From contig UROR01000006.1 of NCBI GenBank assembly GCA_900549535.1, forward strand, positions 1 to 35,913: a DNA stretch of 35,913 bases, given 5' to 3'. The translations under genes were made by a program, and so were the position numbers. This document shows positions 18,510 through 26,257 of the stretch, piece by piece. Numbering within the stretch: the stretch's first letter is position 1; each line of letters opens with the position of its first letter. The stretch is from an uncultured Collinsella sp. Lineage in GTDB: Bacteria; Actinomycetota; Coriobacteriia; Coriobacteriales; Coriobacteriaceae. Below the pieces are notes generated by a model. It had not been told where the DNA came from. It saw nothing but the letters and a program-made list of their open reading frames with translations, and did no database searches.

Positions 18510-19325
18510 CTACAGCTCAGCTTCTAAGTCGGATAATAGCCTTAGCTGAAGTTTCACATTTCTTAGGACTACGTCACCATAATTAATGAATAGGACTGGG
18601 TACTCTGTGTGACCTACACCGTTAAACACCGTTGCCAATACAAAACAGGGAGCCAACGCCAGAACCAAAACCAGCATCGATGCAATACCAGAGACGAGAA
18701 CGCGGCATGCATTCATCTCTAACTTTGACAACAACGCTCGATCGTAGAACCGCTTTCCATCCCCCTCAAGCGACATATAGAGGACGAGGACCGGGACCAA
18801 AAGCCACGCTATTGCAGGAACAGCGCCGCAATAATATGCGAGAAGGATCATCCCGGGCATTTTTGTTGTTGAGTCGTACGATTCCGGATGGGCCAGCATC
18901 GATATGGCTCGGGGAAGACGTTCTTGGGCTTCAAGCGATAACTCCGAATCAACACCATTCAAATAACCGAGTCGGTATTCCTTGAGCAATAGATTGTCGT
19001 AATCGGCAATCGCATCGTAATACTCTCTGGAGTCCGCCTTGCTTTCAAGCGCCCGATCAAGGCACGCCCTTTCGTCGGCAATGATGCTGTTGAGCTCCTG
19101 TGGGGCAGTGTCATAAACGCCGTCAGAGACTTGAGAGACCAAAAGGGCTCTCTGGTCTTCGATGGAAGCTCTACCATATAGATAATCTGCTCCCGTTGGA
19201 ACGGATAGAAATACCGGGATGCAGAATACGAGCGCGAGCAGCGCCGTCAGCAACATGATTCCCCGGTTGCGCGCAAGAACTTCTAAATTAAGCCGTACAT
19301 ATGTGAGGCAATCACAGGTCTTCAC
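18510..19325 (-). CDS. ABC-2-type permease fragment (first part of the TAG-split transporter)
   Basis: 271 residues from a GTG at 19325 preceded by GGAGG; the frame is open to 19352 but without a ribosome site. Predicted layout: a cytoplasmic N-terminus, membrane segment 1 (GIMLLTALLALVF), an extracytoplasmic region of about 120 residues rich in Glu, Asp and Leu, then two membrane segments (LLAYYCGAVPAIAWLLV; VSGIASMLVLVLALAP). It ends at a TAG (18510-18512) followed directly, in frame, by the ATG of the next gene. A typical ABC-2 permease has six segments; three are here and three in the next frame, so I infer one transporter gene cut by the stop codon. Probably exports the small secreted protein or a related peptide. 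Confidence 0.75.
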   Translation of the reverse strand: MKTCDCLTYVRLNLEVLARNRGIMLLTALLALVFCIPVFLSVPTGADYLYGRASIEDQRALLVSQVSDGVYDTAPQELNSIIADERACLDRALESKADSREYYDAIADYDNLLLKEYRLGYLNGVDSELSLEAQERLPRAISMLAHPESYDSTTKMPGMILLAYYCGAVPAIAWLLVPVLVLYMSLEGDGKRFYDRALLSKLEMNACRVLVSGIASMLVLVLALAPCFVLATVFNGVGHTEYPVLFINYGDVVLRNVKLQLRLLSDLEAEL

Positions 19326-19402
19326 AGCAAGCACCTCCGGTTCGCAACACACGAGTCGTCGGACCCGTTGTCCGGAAGTATCGCCTTCATCGTCAGAACT
19401 GT

Positions 19403-19445
19403 CTGTAGACGTGTAGGATGGATTTACAATCTTATTTGTCTACAG
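19403..19445. promoter_or_regulatory. Dyad upstream of the accessory transporter genes
   Basis: Inverted repeat CTGTAGAC (19403-19410) and GTCTACAG (19438-19445), 27 bases apart, in the 124-bp gap between the regulator stop and the permease start. It is a candidate binding site for the adjacent LuxR-type regulator, or a weak terminator of the regulator gene. The gap itself encodes nothing. Confidence 0.4.
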
Positions 19446-19449
19446 GCTT

Positions 19450-21183
19450 CTACCTGCTATTTTCTATAACATCTGCCATAAGACTAAAAACCCTATCTCT
19501 AAGTTCACGCTCCGAGTGAACTCCAAGCAAGGCATAGCTCTTGCTCTTGGCCTCTTTGACGGTTCCCCGAGCAACGTTAAGATGTGCGCAAATCTCGGTG
19601 GTTCTATTGCCATCAAAAACGCATGTCATGATATCGGCATAAAGCGGCGTGAAACCAAGCCTCAAGAAGGCCTCACGCACGGTATCGCGTCGATCACCCA
19701 CCCGAACCGTATCTTTCGAACGCAAGAATAGCAGCGAATTAGCCATAAGGATAAGTACGACAAGGAACGCAGTCACGCGTAAGGCAGGCATAAGGCCGCC
19801 AACGGCCTCACCGCTCCCAACGGACTCAAAGAAAATGTACAGTCGACTTACCACATCGTGAACCCAGAACGCTGCTCCAGCACCCACAGACACCGAAGAA
19901 AGGGTGAGTTCAGGCGAAAGGCACAAGTGCATTTTAGACATCCACCGTATAGCCGCACGGCAACACAGGGCCACAAGCACTATAGCTATCGATAGGATTA
20001 TCGCATCATGCTCAAAGCCGAAGCATACGAGGATTTCCTCGATGCCCATTCCAGACGCATACATAAACAGGAAGCAGACGAAGACTATCCTGCAGTTCTG
20101 ATTGAACGATGAGGACCCCAGCGATTCTGAACGGTGATCATGGCCTTTTGTTGCGTCAAGATGCCACGCATCCTTTGACAAGAGAAGTCCAGCCGTCGCC
20201 TCTGAAATGTTTTTATATCCGGTTTTAGTCAAGGCCCGCGACAAATAGGTACGGGCAGTAGACGGGGAAATGTCCAAGGCAGAAGCAATCTCCTCGTACG
20301 TTTTTCCCTCTATCCTCATAGAGAAAACCGCGGACTCCCTTTGAGAAAAACCCGAAGCCGTAAGGATATCGGCAACTGCAGAGTGTTTTCCTCCTAATTT
20401 GGCGGCCGCAGAAAAAGCGCTCGTTAAGTCGGGGAAAAATCGCGTTATGGCCCTGGCAAGGATACTGCCCAAAACGGTAACCAGAAGCAATACGATCTCT
20501 TGATGCCCACCAAAGCTCAGGAGCACAGCCCCGATGTTTATATTGCGCGAAAACAAACAATCCGTATCGAGAATAACGGCGGCATTACCAAACGCAAGAG
20601 GTTCGACGAGCGAGGCAGCAACCCCCATCTCGGCGTTAACGGAAAGGAAAGAACCGATGGAGTCCATCAACGGGACGAGAAGAAACTGAAGGCCAACAAG
20701 CAAAGCAATCAAGAGCACAACGGGGCTGTAAAGTGCGAGCTCAGGATACCCGTGGAGAGCAGAGCCATCGGCCACATGTTTCCCCTTTAATCCCGCACGT
20801 ATGTTTGCGAATTCACCGCCAAGCACCCAAGAACAGCAAGCGACAAGCAAGGGGGCTAGTAACAACAAAATGAACGCGAGCGCCGAAACCACAACATGAA
20901 ATTGATGAAAGACATTAAGAGATATCGTGTACATCACAAGAAGTGCAATGTCTACGAGCATAAGTCCAAAAAGCCTTTTGGAAATACCCGGTCTCACAGG
21001 GCGAGAGATGAGGCCCACACAGAAGCCCGAAAACAGATGCAGACCGATAAGAACGGTGCCAGAAAGGCCCGTATAAATACTTGGCGCCACACAATACAGA
21101 CCAGCCGCCCCTATAAACAACATAATTGAATGCCAGAGGAACGAGCGCGTCACGTTTTGCAGGGTAGCTGCCTCGGTTGCCAT
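19450..21183 (-). CDS. Membrane regulator with two transmembrane domains and two LuxR helix-turn-helix domains
   Basis: 577 residues from the ATG at 21183 (AGGAG site; the frame begins at 21207). Residues ~18-245 hold about seven membrane segments. The first LuxR-type domain at ~278-335 reads GFSQRESAVFSMRIEGKTYEEIAS and ISPSTARTYLSRAL. Residues ~364-488 hold about four more membrane segments. A second LuxR-type domain at ~511-565 reads GFTPLYADIMTCVF, TTEICAHL and VARGTVKEAKSKSYALL. So a DNA-binding domain is embedded between two membrane blocks and repeated at the C-terminus, as if two membrane regulators were joined. Coriobacteriia are known for many membrane LuxR proteins, but this tandem form is unusual to me. 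It precedes the transporter genes on the same strand and probably controls them. Confidence 0.85.
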   Translation of the reverse strand: MATEAATLQNVTRSFLWHSIMLFIGAAGLYCVAPSIYTGLSGTVLIGLHLFSGFCVGLISRPVRPGISKRLFGLMLVDIALLVMYTISLNVFHQFHVVVSALAFILLLLAPLLVACCSWVLGGEFANIRAGLKGKHVADGSALHGYPELALYSPVVLLIALLVGLQFLLVPLMDSIGSFLSVNAEMGVAASLVEPLAFGNAAVILDTDCLFSRNINIGAVLLSFGGHQEIVLLLVTVLGSILARAITRFFPDLTSAFSAAAKLGGKHSAVADILTASGFSQRESAVFSMRIEGKTYEEIASALDISPSTARTYLSRALTKTGYKNISEATAGLLLSKDAWHLDATKGHDHRSESLGSSSFNQNCRIVFVCFLFMYASGMGIEEILVCFGFEHDAIILSIAIVLVALCCRAAIRWMSKMHLCLSPELTLSSVSVGAGAAFWVHDVVSRLYIFFESVGSGEAVGGLMPALRVTAFLVVLILMANSLLFLRSKDTVRVGDRRDTVREAFLRLGFTPLYADIMTCVFDGNRTTEICAHLNVARGTVKEAKSKSYALLGVHSERELRDRVFSLMADVIENSR

Positions 21184-21284
21184 AAAATCAAAGCTCCTAG
21201 ATAGCATTTTGGGTATTTTAACATCGTTCCCGGCGTTAAAAAAATGTTACCCGAATTAATCAATATCCCCCCTCCACCAAAAGG

Positions 21285-21318
21285 CACCACGCTGATCCTC
21301 CACTTTTGGAAGCGATAA
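21285..21318 (+). pseudogene. Remnant of a LuxR gene 3' end
   Basis: Encodes TLILHFWKR and a stop codon, identical in protein to the end of the LuxR gene at 16734. Nothing upstream continues the helix-turn-helix. It is the left end of the 132-bp repeat copy. Confidence 0.75.
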
Positions 21319-21416
21319 CCTGCTAAAAAGGGACAGGTTTGTTTTGGCAGGTTTTATCTGGGCAAACGTCCAAACCGCCGTAAGGGAGTTGCCTTCCCTC
21401 GCGGCGGTTTTCTAGC
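21285..21416 (+). repeat. Direct repeat, right copy
   Basis: Second copy of 16701-16833. It contains the LuxR remnant, hairpin repeat copy C (CCTGCTAAAA / TTTTGGCAGG, with one G-U wobble in place of G-C; 21319-21369) and a slightly degraded terminator stem (CCGCCGTAAGGGA with TCCCTCGCGGCGG, 21376-21408). Together the copies bracket the accessory block. Confidence 0.88.
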
Positions 21417-21428
21417 AGAAGAAACCAG

Positions 21429-21543
21429 GTGAGTAGTCTTTTTGCAGAGGGCCAAGCACGCCCCAAAACATCACTGCCCTGACCTGCGGTTTTATTGAGC
21501 ATTTGTCGCGATGTGCTCGGCAGGTTCAGAAAAGTCTACTCAC
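21429..21543. other. Nested inverted repeat downstream of the BceB-like gene
   Basis: Outer arms GTGAGTAGTCTTTT (21429-21442) and AAAAGTCTACTCAC (21530-21543) match at 13 of 14 pairs. Inside are a bulged stem CTGACCTGC / GCAGGTTCAG and a terminal hairpin GAGCA...TGCTC near 21497-21518. This folded ~115-nt element may be an RNA or a non-autonomous mobile repeat. The gap 21417-21575 holds no gene. Confidence 0.5.
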
Positions 21544-21575
21544 TTGCATCCGAGACACCCCCAGATAGGCAAAAG

Positions 21576-21610
21576 CCGCCGCGAAAGGGCCCCTGGTCCC
21601 TTCGCGGCGG
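21576..21610 (-). terminator. Terminator of the BceAB-like operon
   Basis: 13-bp GC stem with one bulged base (21576-21589 with 21598-21610), followed on the minus strand by CTTTTGCC. It lies 38 bp beyond the permease stop. Confidence 0.8.
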
Positions 21611-21648
21611 TCATACGCCTCTGATTTTGCGACGGTTTTGCCCGCTTG

Positions 21649-23871
21649 TTATTCGCTGTAGCGGGTGGCGATGGCAGCTCGCACCATGCCGGTGCTCATG
21701 AGATAGGTCACCAGGAAGTAGCCGCCGTAGGCCGCCAGGAAAATCGCGCAGGTGAGGCCCACGGTGCCGCCGATGCTCATATTTCCGAAAATGCTCACCA
21801 GCTCGATGATCACCTTAAGTGCCACAAAGGAGTGCGCCAGGCCCACTGCCAGCGGGAACAGGAAGAATACCGCTTGCTGCGCCATCACCGAATGACGAAT
21901 CTGGCGGTCCTCACAGCCGATCTGTGCCAGCACACGATAGCTGCGGCTGCCGTCGGCCACGTTGGAGAGTTGCTGGATCGACAGAATCGCCGCGCATGCA
22001 ACGACCAATACAAAGCCGATGTAGATGGCTAGGTAGCTAATAAGACCGCTCATTTGCGCTGCTTGCGCGTACATCTCGGAGCGTGTGATGAAGGTTCCCC
22101 ACGACCCCGGCTCCTTGCCGTCAACGAGCAGATTGTCGAGCACAGTGTATTTAATACTCTCGTCTGCCTCGGTCGTATCCATCCCCTGTTTGTAGTTAAC
22201 GAGCAGGCTACTGGAATACGGCTGCAGATTAAGTTGGGACAACAGCTCGTCGGCAACGACGACGGTACCCGGATTACTGCCCATCGCCGAGTTGGCGATG
22301 GCCGCCGCATCTTCGTCCGACTTATCGGTTGCGGGCTTGAGCGTATGCCCGCCCAAGGTAAGGGCATGGCCGCCAGCCATATACTTGGTGTACAGGTCGA
22401 CCAGCTCGCCGCCCATATCACACGTGAGCAGATACTGGTCGTGACCGATGTGCACCGGCTCCTCGCCCATCATCTGACGCAGTTTGTTGTACTGGCTCGC
22501 CGGCGTCACAAACAGACCCATCGTATCGGCATTGCTACCCCCGAACGCCTTGGGAAGCTTTTCGCCCATGGCCTTGCACATTTCACTTGGAGTCACCGAA
22601 GGATCCGAACCGCCAAGCGGGTAACTCAGATACGAATCGATCTGCACATGCTCACCGGCAACATCGGCAATATTGACCTTCTTGCCGGTCTCGTCGTTGT
22701 TGTCCGCCGACTTGCCCTTACGATCGCCGTGCCATGGATCGCCGTGCCATGCGGAGTACAAATCGACCGTACTATCGGCCAGCACCATGCGATCGGCTTC
22801 AGACGGATTGATGTACTCTTTGTAGTAGTCGAGCGTATCGGGCGTGTAATAGACATACGTCTGTGACACGTCAACAGGGTTATAGCGCTCCAGGTTTTCG
22901 TTCATCACATTGGCAATCGACATACCGCACGTCACCGAGGTGATGGCCAAAAACAGGAGCATCGCGATGACGCCCATCGAAAAGCACACCGTGTTGACCT
23001 TGGCCGCAAGCTGGCGCACGGTAAACATGTTGAGGCCGCGCCAATACACGCCGCGCAGGCTCTGCAGCAGCTTGATGAGCATGCCCGAGAGTCCCCAGAA
23101 CAGGGCAAAGGTGCCCACGGTAACCATAGCGGTCGTAATGCCAAACTGGTTCATGGCCTCTTGCAGCTTGCTGTCCGTCGCGGTTAGCGGGAACCCATCA
23201 CGTAGCAGACGGTAATAGGCCACGCCCACAAGCACCACGCCCACGGCAAAGATGGCAATCGCAATCCAGGGGTTGCGCGTCTTGATGCTCTCGTTGCGAC
23301 GCTCGGCACCCATAAGCTCGATGAGTTTGGTACGACGCACGGCGCGAAGGTTCAGCAGTAGCGTGAGCACAAACATTACGAGCATGCAGGCAAGGGTCAG
23401 ATTGAACGCATGCACCGAGAAAAAGAAGTGGAAATTGGCAATCTGTGTCTTAAAAAGCGAGGCCGTAAAGAACGTCATGAGCTGGGAGAGTCCCACACCC
23501 AGCACAATGCCGGCGACAAAGGCCACGACCGAGACGATCACGGTCTCGAGCGCCATGATCGTGGCGACGCGCCCGCGCCCCATGCCGAGCACCTGGTACA
23601 GGCCAAACTCCTTCTTGCGGCGTTTCATGATGAAGTTATTGGCATACACCATCAAAAAGGCCATGACACCGGCCAAAAAGTACGTCAGGTCGCCGAGCAT
23701 GCTGCCCATAACCTGCGCCAAGCCCTCTTCATCGATTCCGGCGATGTCGACCTGCATCGAGATGGTGTTAAAGGCATAGAAGACCGTGACGCCCAGGGTG
23801 AGCGTCAAAAGGTAGACGAGGTAGTCGCGGCCGGCGCGGCGGACGTTACCCCAAGCGAGTTTACAGAGCAT
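21649..23871 (-). CDS. FtsX/BceB-like ABC transporter permease
   Basis: 740 residues with about ten membrane segments. The N-terminus MLCKLAWGNVRRAGRDYLVYLLTL is typical of BceB/YtsD-type permeases, which remove or sense cell-wall antibiotics. FtsX-like helices lie at about 55-185 and again near the C-terminus, and a long extracytoplasmic domain (roughly residues 310-630) lies between later helices, as in BceB. Start: the ATG at 23871 follows GGTGAGG and overlaps the ATPase stop by 11 bases; a GTG at 23883 is also possible. It pairs with the ATPase upstream. No histidine kinase or response regulator is adjacent, unlike most Bce modules, so its induction is unknown. Confidence 0.88.
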   Translation of the reverse strand: MLCKLAWGNVRRAGRDYLVYLLTLTLGVTVFYAFNTISMQVDIAGIDEEGLAQVMGSMLGDLTYFLAGVMAFLMVYANNFIMKRRKKEFGLYQVLGMGRGRVATIMALETVIVSVVAFVAGIVLGVGLSQLMTFFTASLFKTQIANFHFFFSVHAFNLTLACMLVMFVLTLLLNLRAVRRTKLIELMGAERRNESIKTRNPWIAIAIFAVGVVLVGVAYYRLLRDGFPLTATDSKLQEAMNQFGITTAMVTVGTFALFWGLSGMLIKLLQSLRGVYWRGLNMFTVRQLAAKVNTVCFSMGVIAMLLFLAITSVTCGMSIANVMNENLERYNPVDVSQTYVYYTPDTLDYYKEYINPSEADRMVLADSTVDLYSAWHGDPWHGDRKGKSADNNDETGKKVNIADVAGEHVQIDSYLSYPLGGSDPSVTPSEMCKAMGEKLPKAFGGSNADTMGLFVTPASQYNKLRQMMGEEPVHIGHDQYLLTCDMGGELVDLYTKYMAGGHALTLGGHTLKPATDKSDEDAAAIANSAMGSNPGTVVVADELLSQLNLQPYSSSLLVNYKQGMDTTEADESIKYTVLDNLLVDGKEPGSWGTFITRSEMYAQAAQMSGLISYLAIYIGFVLVVACAAILSIQQLSNVADGSRSYRVLAQIGCEDRQIRHSVMAQQAVFFLFPLAVGLAHSFVALKVIIELVSIFGNMSIGGTVGLTCAIFLAAYGGYFLVTYLMSTGMVRAAIATRYSE

Positions 23872-24646
23872 CGGAGCCCTCACCGCCCATCATGGCAACG
23901 ACCTCCATAATGCGGTCGAAGAACTCTCGGCGGTCGGTGTCGCCGCGGCGCAGCTCGGTGAAGATCTTGCCGTCTCGAATAAACAGCACACGGCTCGTGT
24001 AGCTGGCGGCAAAGCTGTCGTGCGTGACCATGAGCACGGTGGCTCGCAGGCGGCGGTTAAGGGCCTCTAGGCTCTCGAGCAGCAGGCGAGCGCTCTTGGA
24101 ATCGAGGGCGCCGGTGGGCTCGTCGGCCATGATCATGGTGGGGTCGGTGACGAGTGCGCGAGCCGCGGCAACGCGCTGCTGCTGCCCGCCGGACATCTGG
24201 TAGGGATACTTGTCGAGCACCTGACTGATGGACAGGCGCGCTGCCACATCCTGCACGCGGGTCGAGATCTCTGCCGAGTTTGTGCGGGCAATGGTGAGCG
24301 GCAGGGCGATGTTCTCGCGTGCCGTGAGCGTATCGAGCAGGTTGGAGTCCTGGAAGATAAAGCCGAGCTCCTCGCGGCGAAACTGCGAGAGCTTGGCCTG
24401 CTTCATGCGCGTCACGTCCTGCCCGTTGATGCGGATGGTGCCGCTCGTGGCGCTATCGATGGTCGACACGCAGTTGAGCAACGTCGACTTGCCCGAACCC
24501 GAAGCGCCCATGATGCCAACAAATTCGCCGCGGTTGACGGTAAAGCTGACGTCGTTGAGCGCACGGGTCACGTTGCCCAGCGCTCCATATACCTTTTCGA
24601 GATGCGCGACCTCCAGTACCGGGGTCGCCATGTGCGTGGTTTGCAT
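23861..24646 (-). CDS. ABC transporter ATPase (BceA-like, MacB/LolD family)
   Basis: 261 residues with all ATPase motifs: Walker A GASGSGKST, Q-loop FIFQDSNLLD, signature MSGGQQQRVAAARAL, Walker B TMIMADEPTGALD and switch His in VTHDSFAA. The start ATG at 24646 has an AAAGGACTCGG site. It overlaps the permease start, so both are made together. It drives the FtsX-like permease downstream, probably for antimicrobial peptide resistance or envelope-lipid handling. The first gene of its operon; a 148-bp gap separates it from the divergent MutT-Vsr gene. Confidence 0.92.
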   Translation of the reverse strand: MQTTHMATPVLEVAHLEKVYGALGNVTRALNDVSFTVNRGEFVGIMGASGSGKSTLLNCVSTIDSATSGTIRINGQDVTRMKQAKLSQFRREELGFIFQDSNLLDTLTARENIALPLTIARTNSAEISTRVQDVAARLSISQVLDKYPYQMSGGQQQRVAAARALVTDPTMIMADEPTGALDSKSARLLLESLEALNRRLRATVLMVTHDSFAASYTSRVLFIRDGKIFTELRRGDTDRREFFDRIMEVVAMMGGEGSDAL

Positions 24647-24794
24647 ACCGAGTCCTTTCTTGCGATTAGTCTACGGCATCTATAGTCGCAAGAAGACGAG
24701 TCAGCTACCATCGATATGGCTTACGCTTGCCTTACCGTTGTGTAAGGTACGGGTAGCTAGCCTGCCACGTGTTGATGTTGAGAGAGGACTTCTG

Positions 24795-25769
24795 TTGAAG
24801 ACTGTTCATGTTGCCGCTGGGATCATTCGCAAGGAAGGATCTGACGAGCTGCTTGCCGTGCAGCGCGGCTATGGCGACATGCAGGGACTTTGGGAGTTCC
24901 CAGGCGGCAAGCTCATGCGCGGCGAGACGCCCGAAGACGCCGTGCGCCGCGAGCTCATGGAAGAGCTGCAGGTAAAAGTCACCAACCTGCGCGATTTCTA
25001 CACCGTTGAGTATGACTACCCCGATTTTCATCTCTCCATGGAGTGCTACTACTGCTCGATGGCCAAAGAGTCCGGCGAGCCCCAGAAGCACGACCGCCAG
25101 CTCGATATCCGCTGGATTCCACGCACCTCGCTTGCCACCGTTGAGTGGATGCCCGCCGACAAAGGGCTTATCGATGCGCTGATTGAGTTGAAGGAAGACC
25201 GGCTCGAGGCAAGCTCCGCCGATGACGCCGCGCCCAACACAGCCGCCAAACCCAAGCGCGCACCTAAGCGCCGCAGCAAAAAGCGTCCCAAGCCCGGCCT
25301 GCTGGACGGCATCGATACCTCGGACCTTTCCGCCGACGAGCGTGAACTGGTGCGCCGTCGCGCCGCCATCAAAAAGTCCATGAAGGGCAACAAGCGCGCC
25401 AACACCAAGCCCGAGCTGCTCGTTCGCCAGCGCCTGCGCGCCGCGGGCCTTACGGGTTATCGCTTGGAATGGAAGGTTCCCGGCAAACCCGATATCGCCT
25501 TCCCCGGACGCAAGATCGCCATCTTCGTCAACGGCTGCTTTTGGCACCGCTGCCCTAAGTGCAATCCGAGCCAGCCCAAGCGCAACGTTGAGTTTTGGGA
25601 AGCAAAGTTCCGTCGCAACGTCGAGCGCGACCGCACCGCTGTGGCAGCACTCACTCAAATGGGCTGGACACCCATAACCATCTGGGAATGCGAGCTCAAA
25701 AAAGACCGCATCGACGCCACGATGGAAAAGGTCATCGAACAGGTGCGCGCCGCAGAGCCTCAGCGCTAA
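24795..25769 (+). CDS. MutT-type Nudix hydrolase fused to Vsr mismatch endonuclease
   Basis: 324 residues. Residues 1-~135 are MutT-like: HVAAGIIR near the start, then a Nudix box G38-V60 with Glu44, Arg52, Glu53, Glu56 and Glu57 (the usual second Gly is Gln59). A basic, low-complexity linker (~136-190, rich in Lys/Arg/Pro/Ala) follows. Residues ~190-320 are Vsr-like: Asp233 in PGKPDI, GCFWHRCPKC at 247-256 with zinc-type Cys248/253/256 and catalytic-type His251, NVERDR at 275-280, and IWECEL. MutT removes oxidised dGTP; Vsr nicks at T:G mismatches made by deamination of 5-methylcytosine. Start: TTG at 24795 after GAGAGG; no ATG/GTG fits in frame nearby. No dcm-type methylase is in the window. 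Confidence 0.9.
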   Translation: MKTVHVAAGIIRKEGSDELLAVQRGYGDMQGLWEFPGGKLMRGETPEDAVRRELMEELQVKVTNLRDFYTVEYDYPDFHLSMECYYCSMAKESGEPQKHDRQLDIRWIPRTSLATVEWMPADKGLIDALIELKEDRLEASSADDAAPNTAAKPKRAPKRRSKKRPKPGLLDGIDTSDLSADERELVRRRAAIKKSMKGNKRANTKPELLVRQRLRAAGLTGYRLEWKVPGKPDIAFPGRKIAIFVNGCFWHRCPKCNPSQPKRNVEFWEAKFRRNVERDRTAVAALTQMGWTPITIWECELKKDRIDATMEKVIEQVRAAEPQR

Positions 25770-26245
25770 CAGCGAGCATTCACACGCTCCGCACGTCCGC
25801 GCCACATCCACGTCACAAACCTTAGAAAGCCCTTAAGCTCAAAACCTTTCAAAGGTGTTATTCGATACCTCTGACCTGCAGTTTCATCGTAACACCAAAC
25901 CTGATTAAGCCTTTCTTTAGCGCTTCTTTGCAACAGCCGCGGCATAATACTGCCAACGCACGGGACCTAGCAGCATACCCCGAGCGCAATCTATTGGTGG
26001 ACATCGAGGAGGCCGCATAAGCATGCATTCTTCCAATGACGCAGCACAGCAGCCATCCCTAAAACATGCAAACCTTTTCTCCTTCCCCCCGACACAGAGA
26101 AACGGCCTCCTCGACTCCCCCACCACAAAAACCAAACGCTCAACAAACCAGAGCCACAACTTGCGAGCATCGTTCGAAAAGCTCCAAGCATCTCTAGACA
26201 AGGCGTTCCCCGAACAGGCAAGAGCAATCTAAGCCCATCGCGCTT
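25770..26245. other. Intergenic region between MutT-Vsr and the AraC gene
   Basis: About 490 bp with lower GC. It contains an inverted repeat GGTGTTA / TAACACC (about 25854-25897) that could be a weak terminator-like hairpin. A short open frame at 26023-26232 is listed separately. Nothing else is convincing. Confidence 0.35.
26023..26232 (+). CDS. Small hypothetical ORF
   Basis: 69 codons from an ATG with GGAGG about 11 bases upstream. The product is hydrophilic, rich in Ser/Thr/Gln, with a possible amphipathic C-terminal helix (LRASFEKLQASLDKAF). There is no recognised domain or membrane segment. Composition resembles intergenic sequence more than the neighbouring genes, so it may not be real. 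Confidence 0.25.
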   Translation: MHSSNDAAQQPSLKHANLFSFPPTQRNGLLDSPTTKTKRSTNQSHNLRASFEKLQASLDKAFPEQARAI

Positions 26246-26251
26246 TATACT
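26246..26251 (+). promoter_or_regulatory. Candidate -10 box for a leaderless AraC transcript
   Basis: TATACT ends 6 bases before the ATG at 26258, and no Shine-Dalgarno sequence precedes that ATG. Transcription would begin at or very near the start codon. No clear -35 box was seen. Confidence 0.4.
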
Positions 26252-26257
26252 GATGCC

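Noticed and set aside
15769..19325. General reassignment of TAG to an amino acid
   Set aside because: DAHP synthase, the aguD-like gene and the AraC gene all end at TAG at the expected family length, so TAG works as a stop.
16835..21285. Prophage or integrative element with its own integrase
   Set aside because: No integrase, recombinase or phage gene was found between the direct repeats; other mechanisms remain open.
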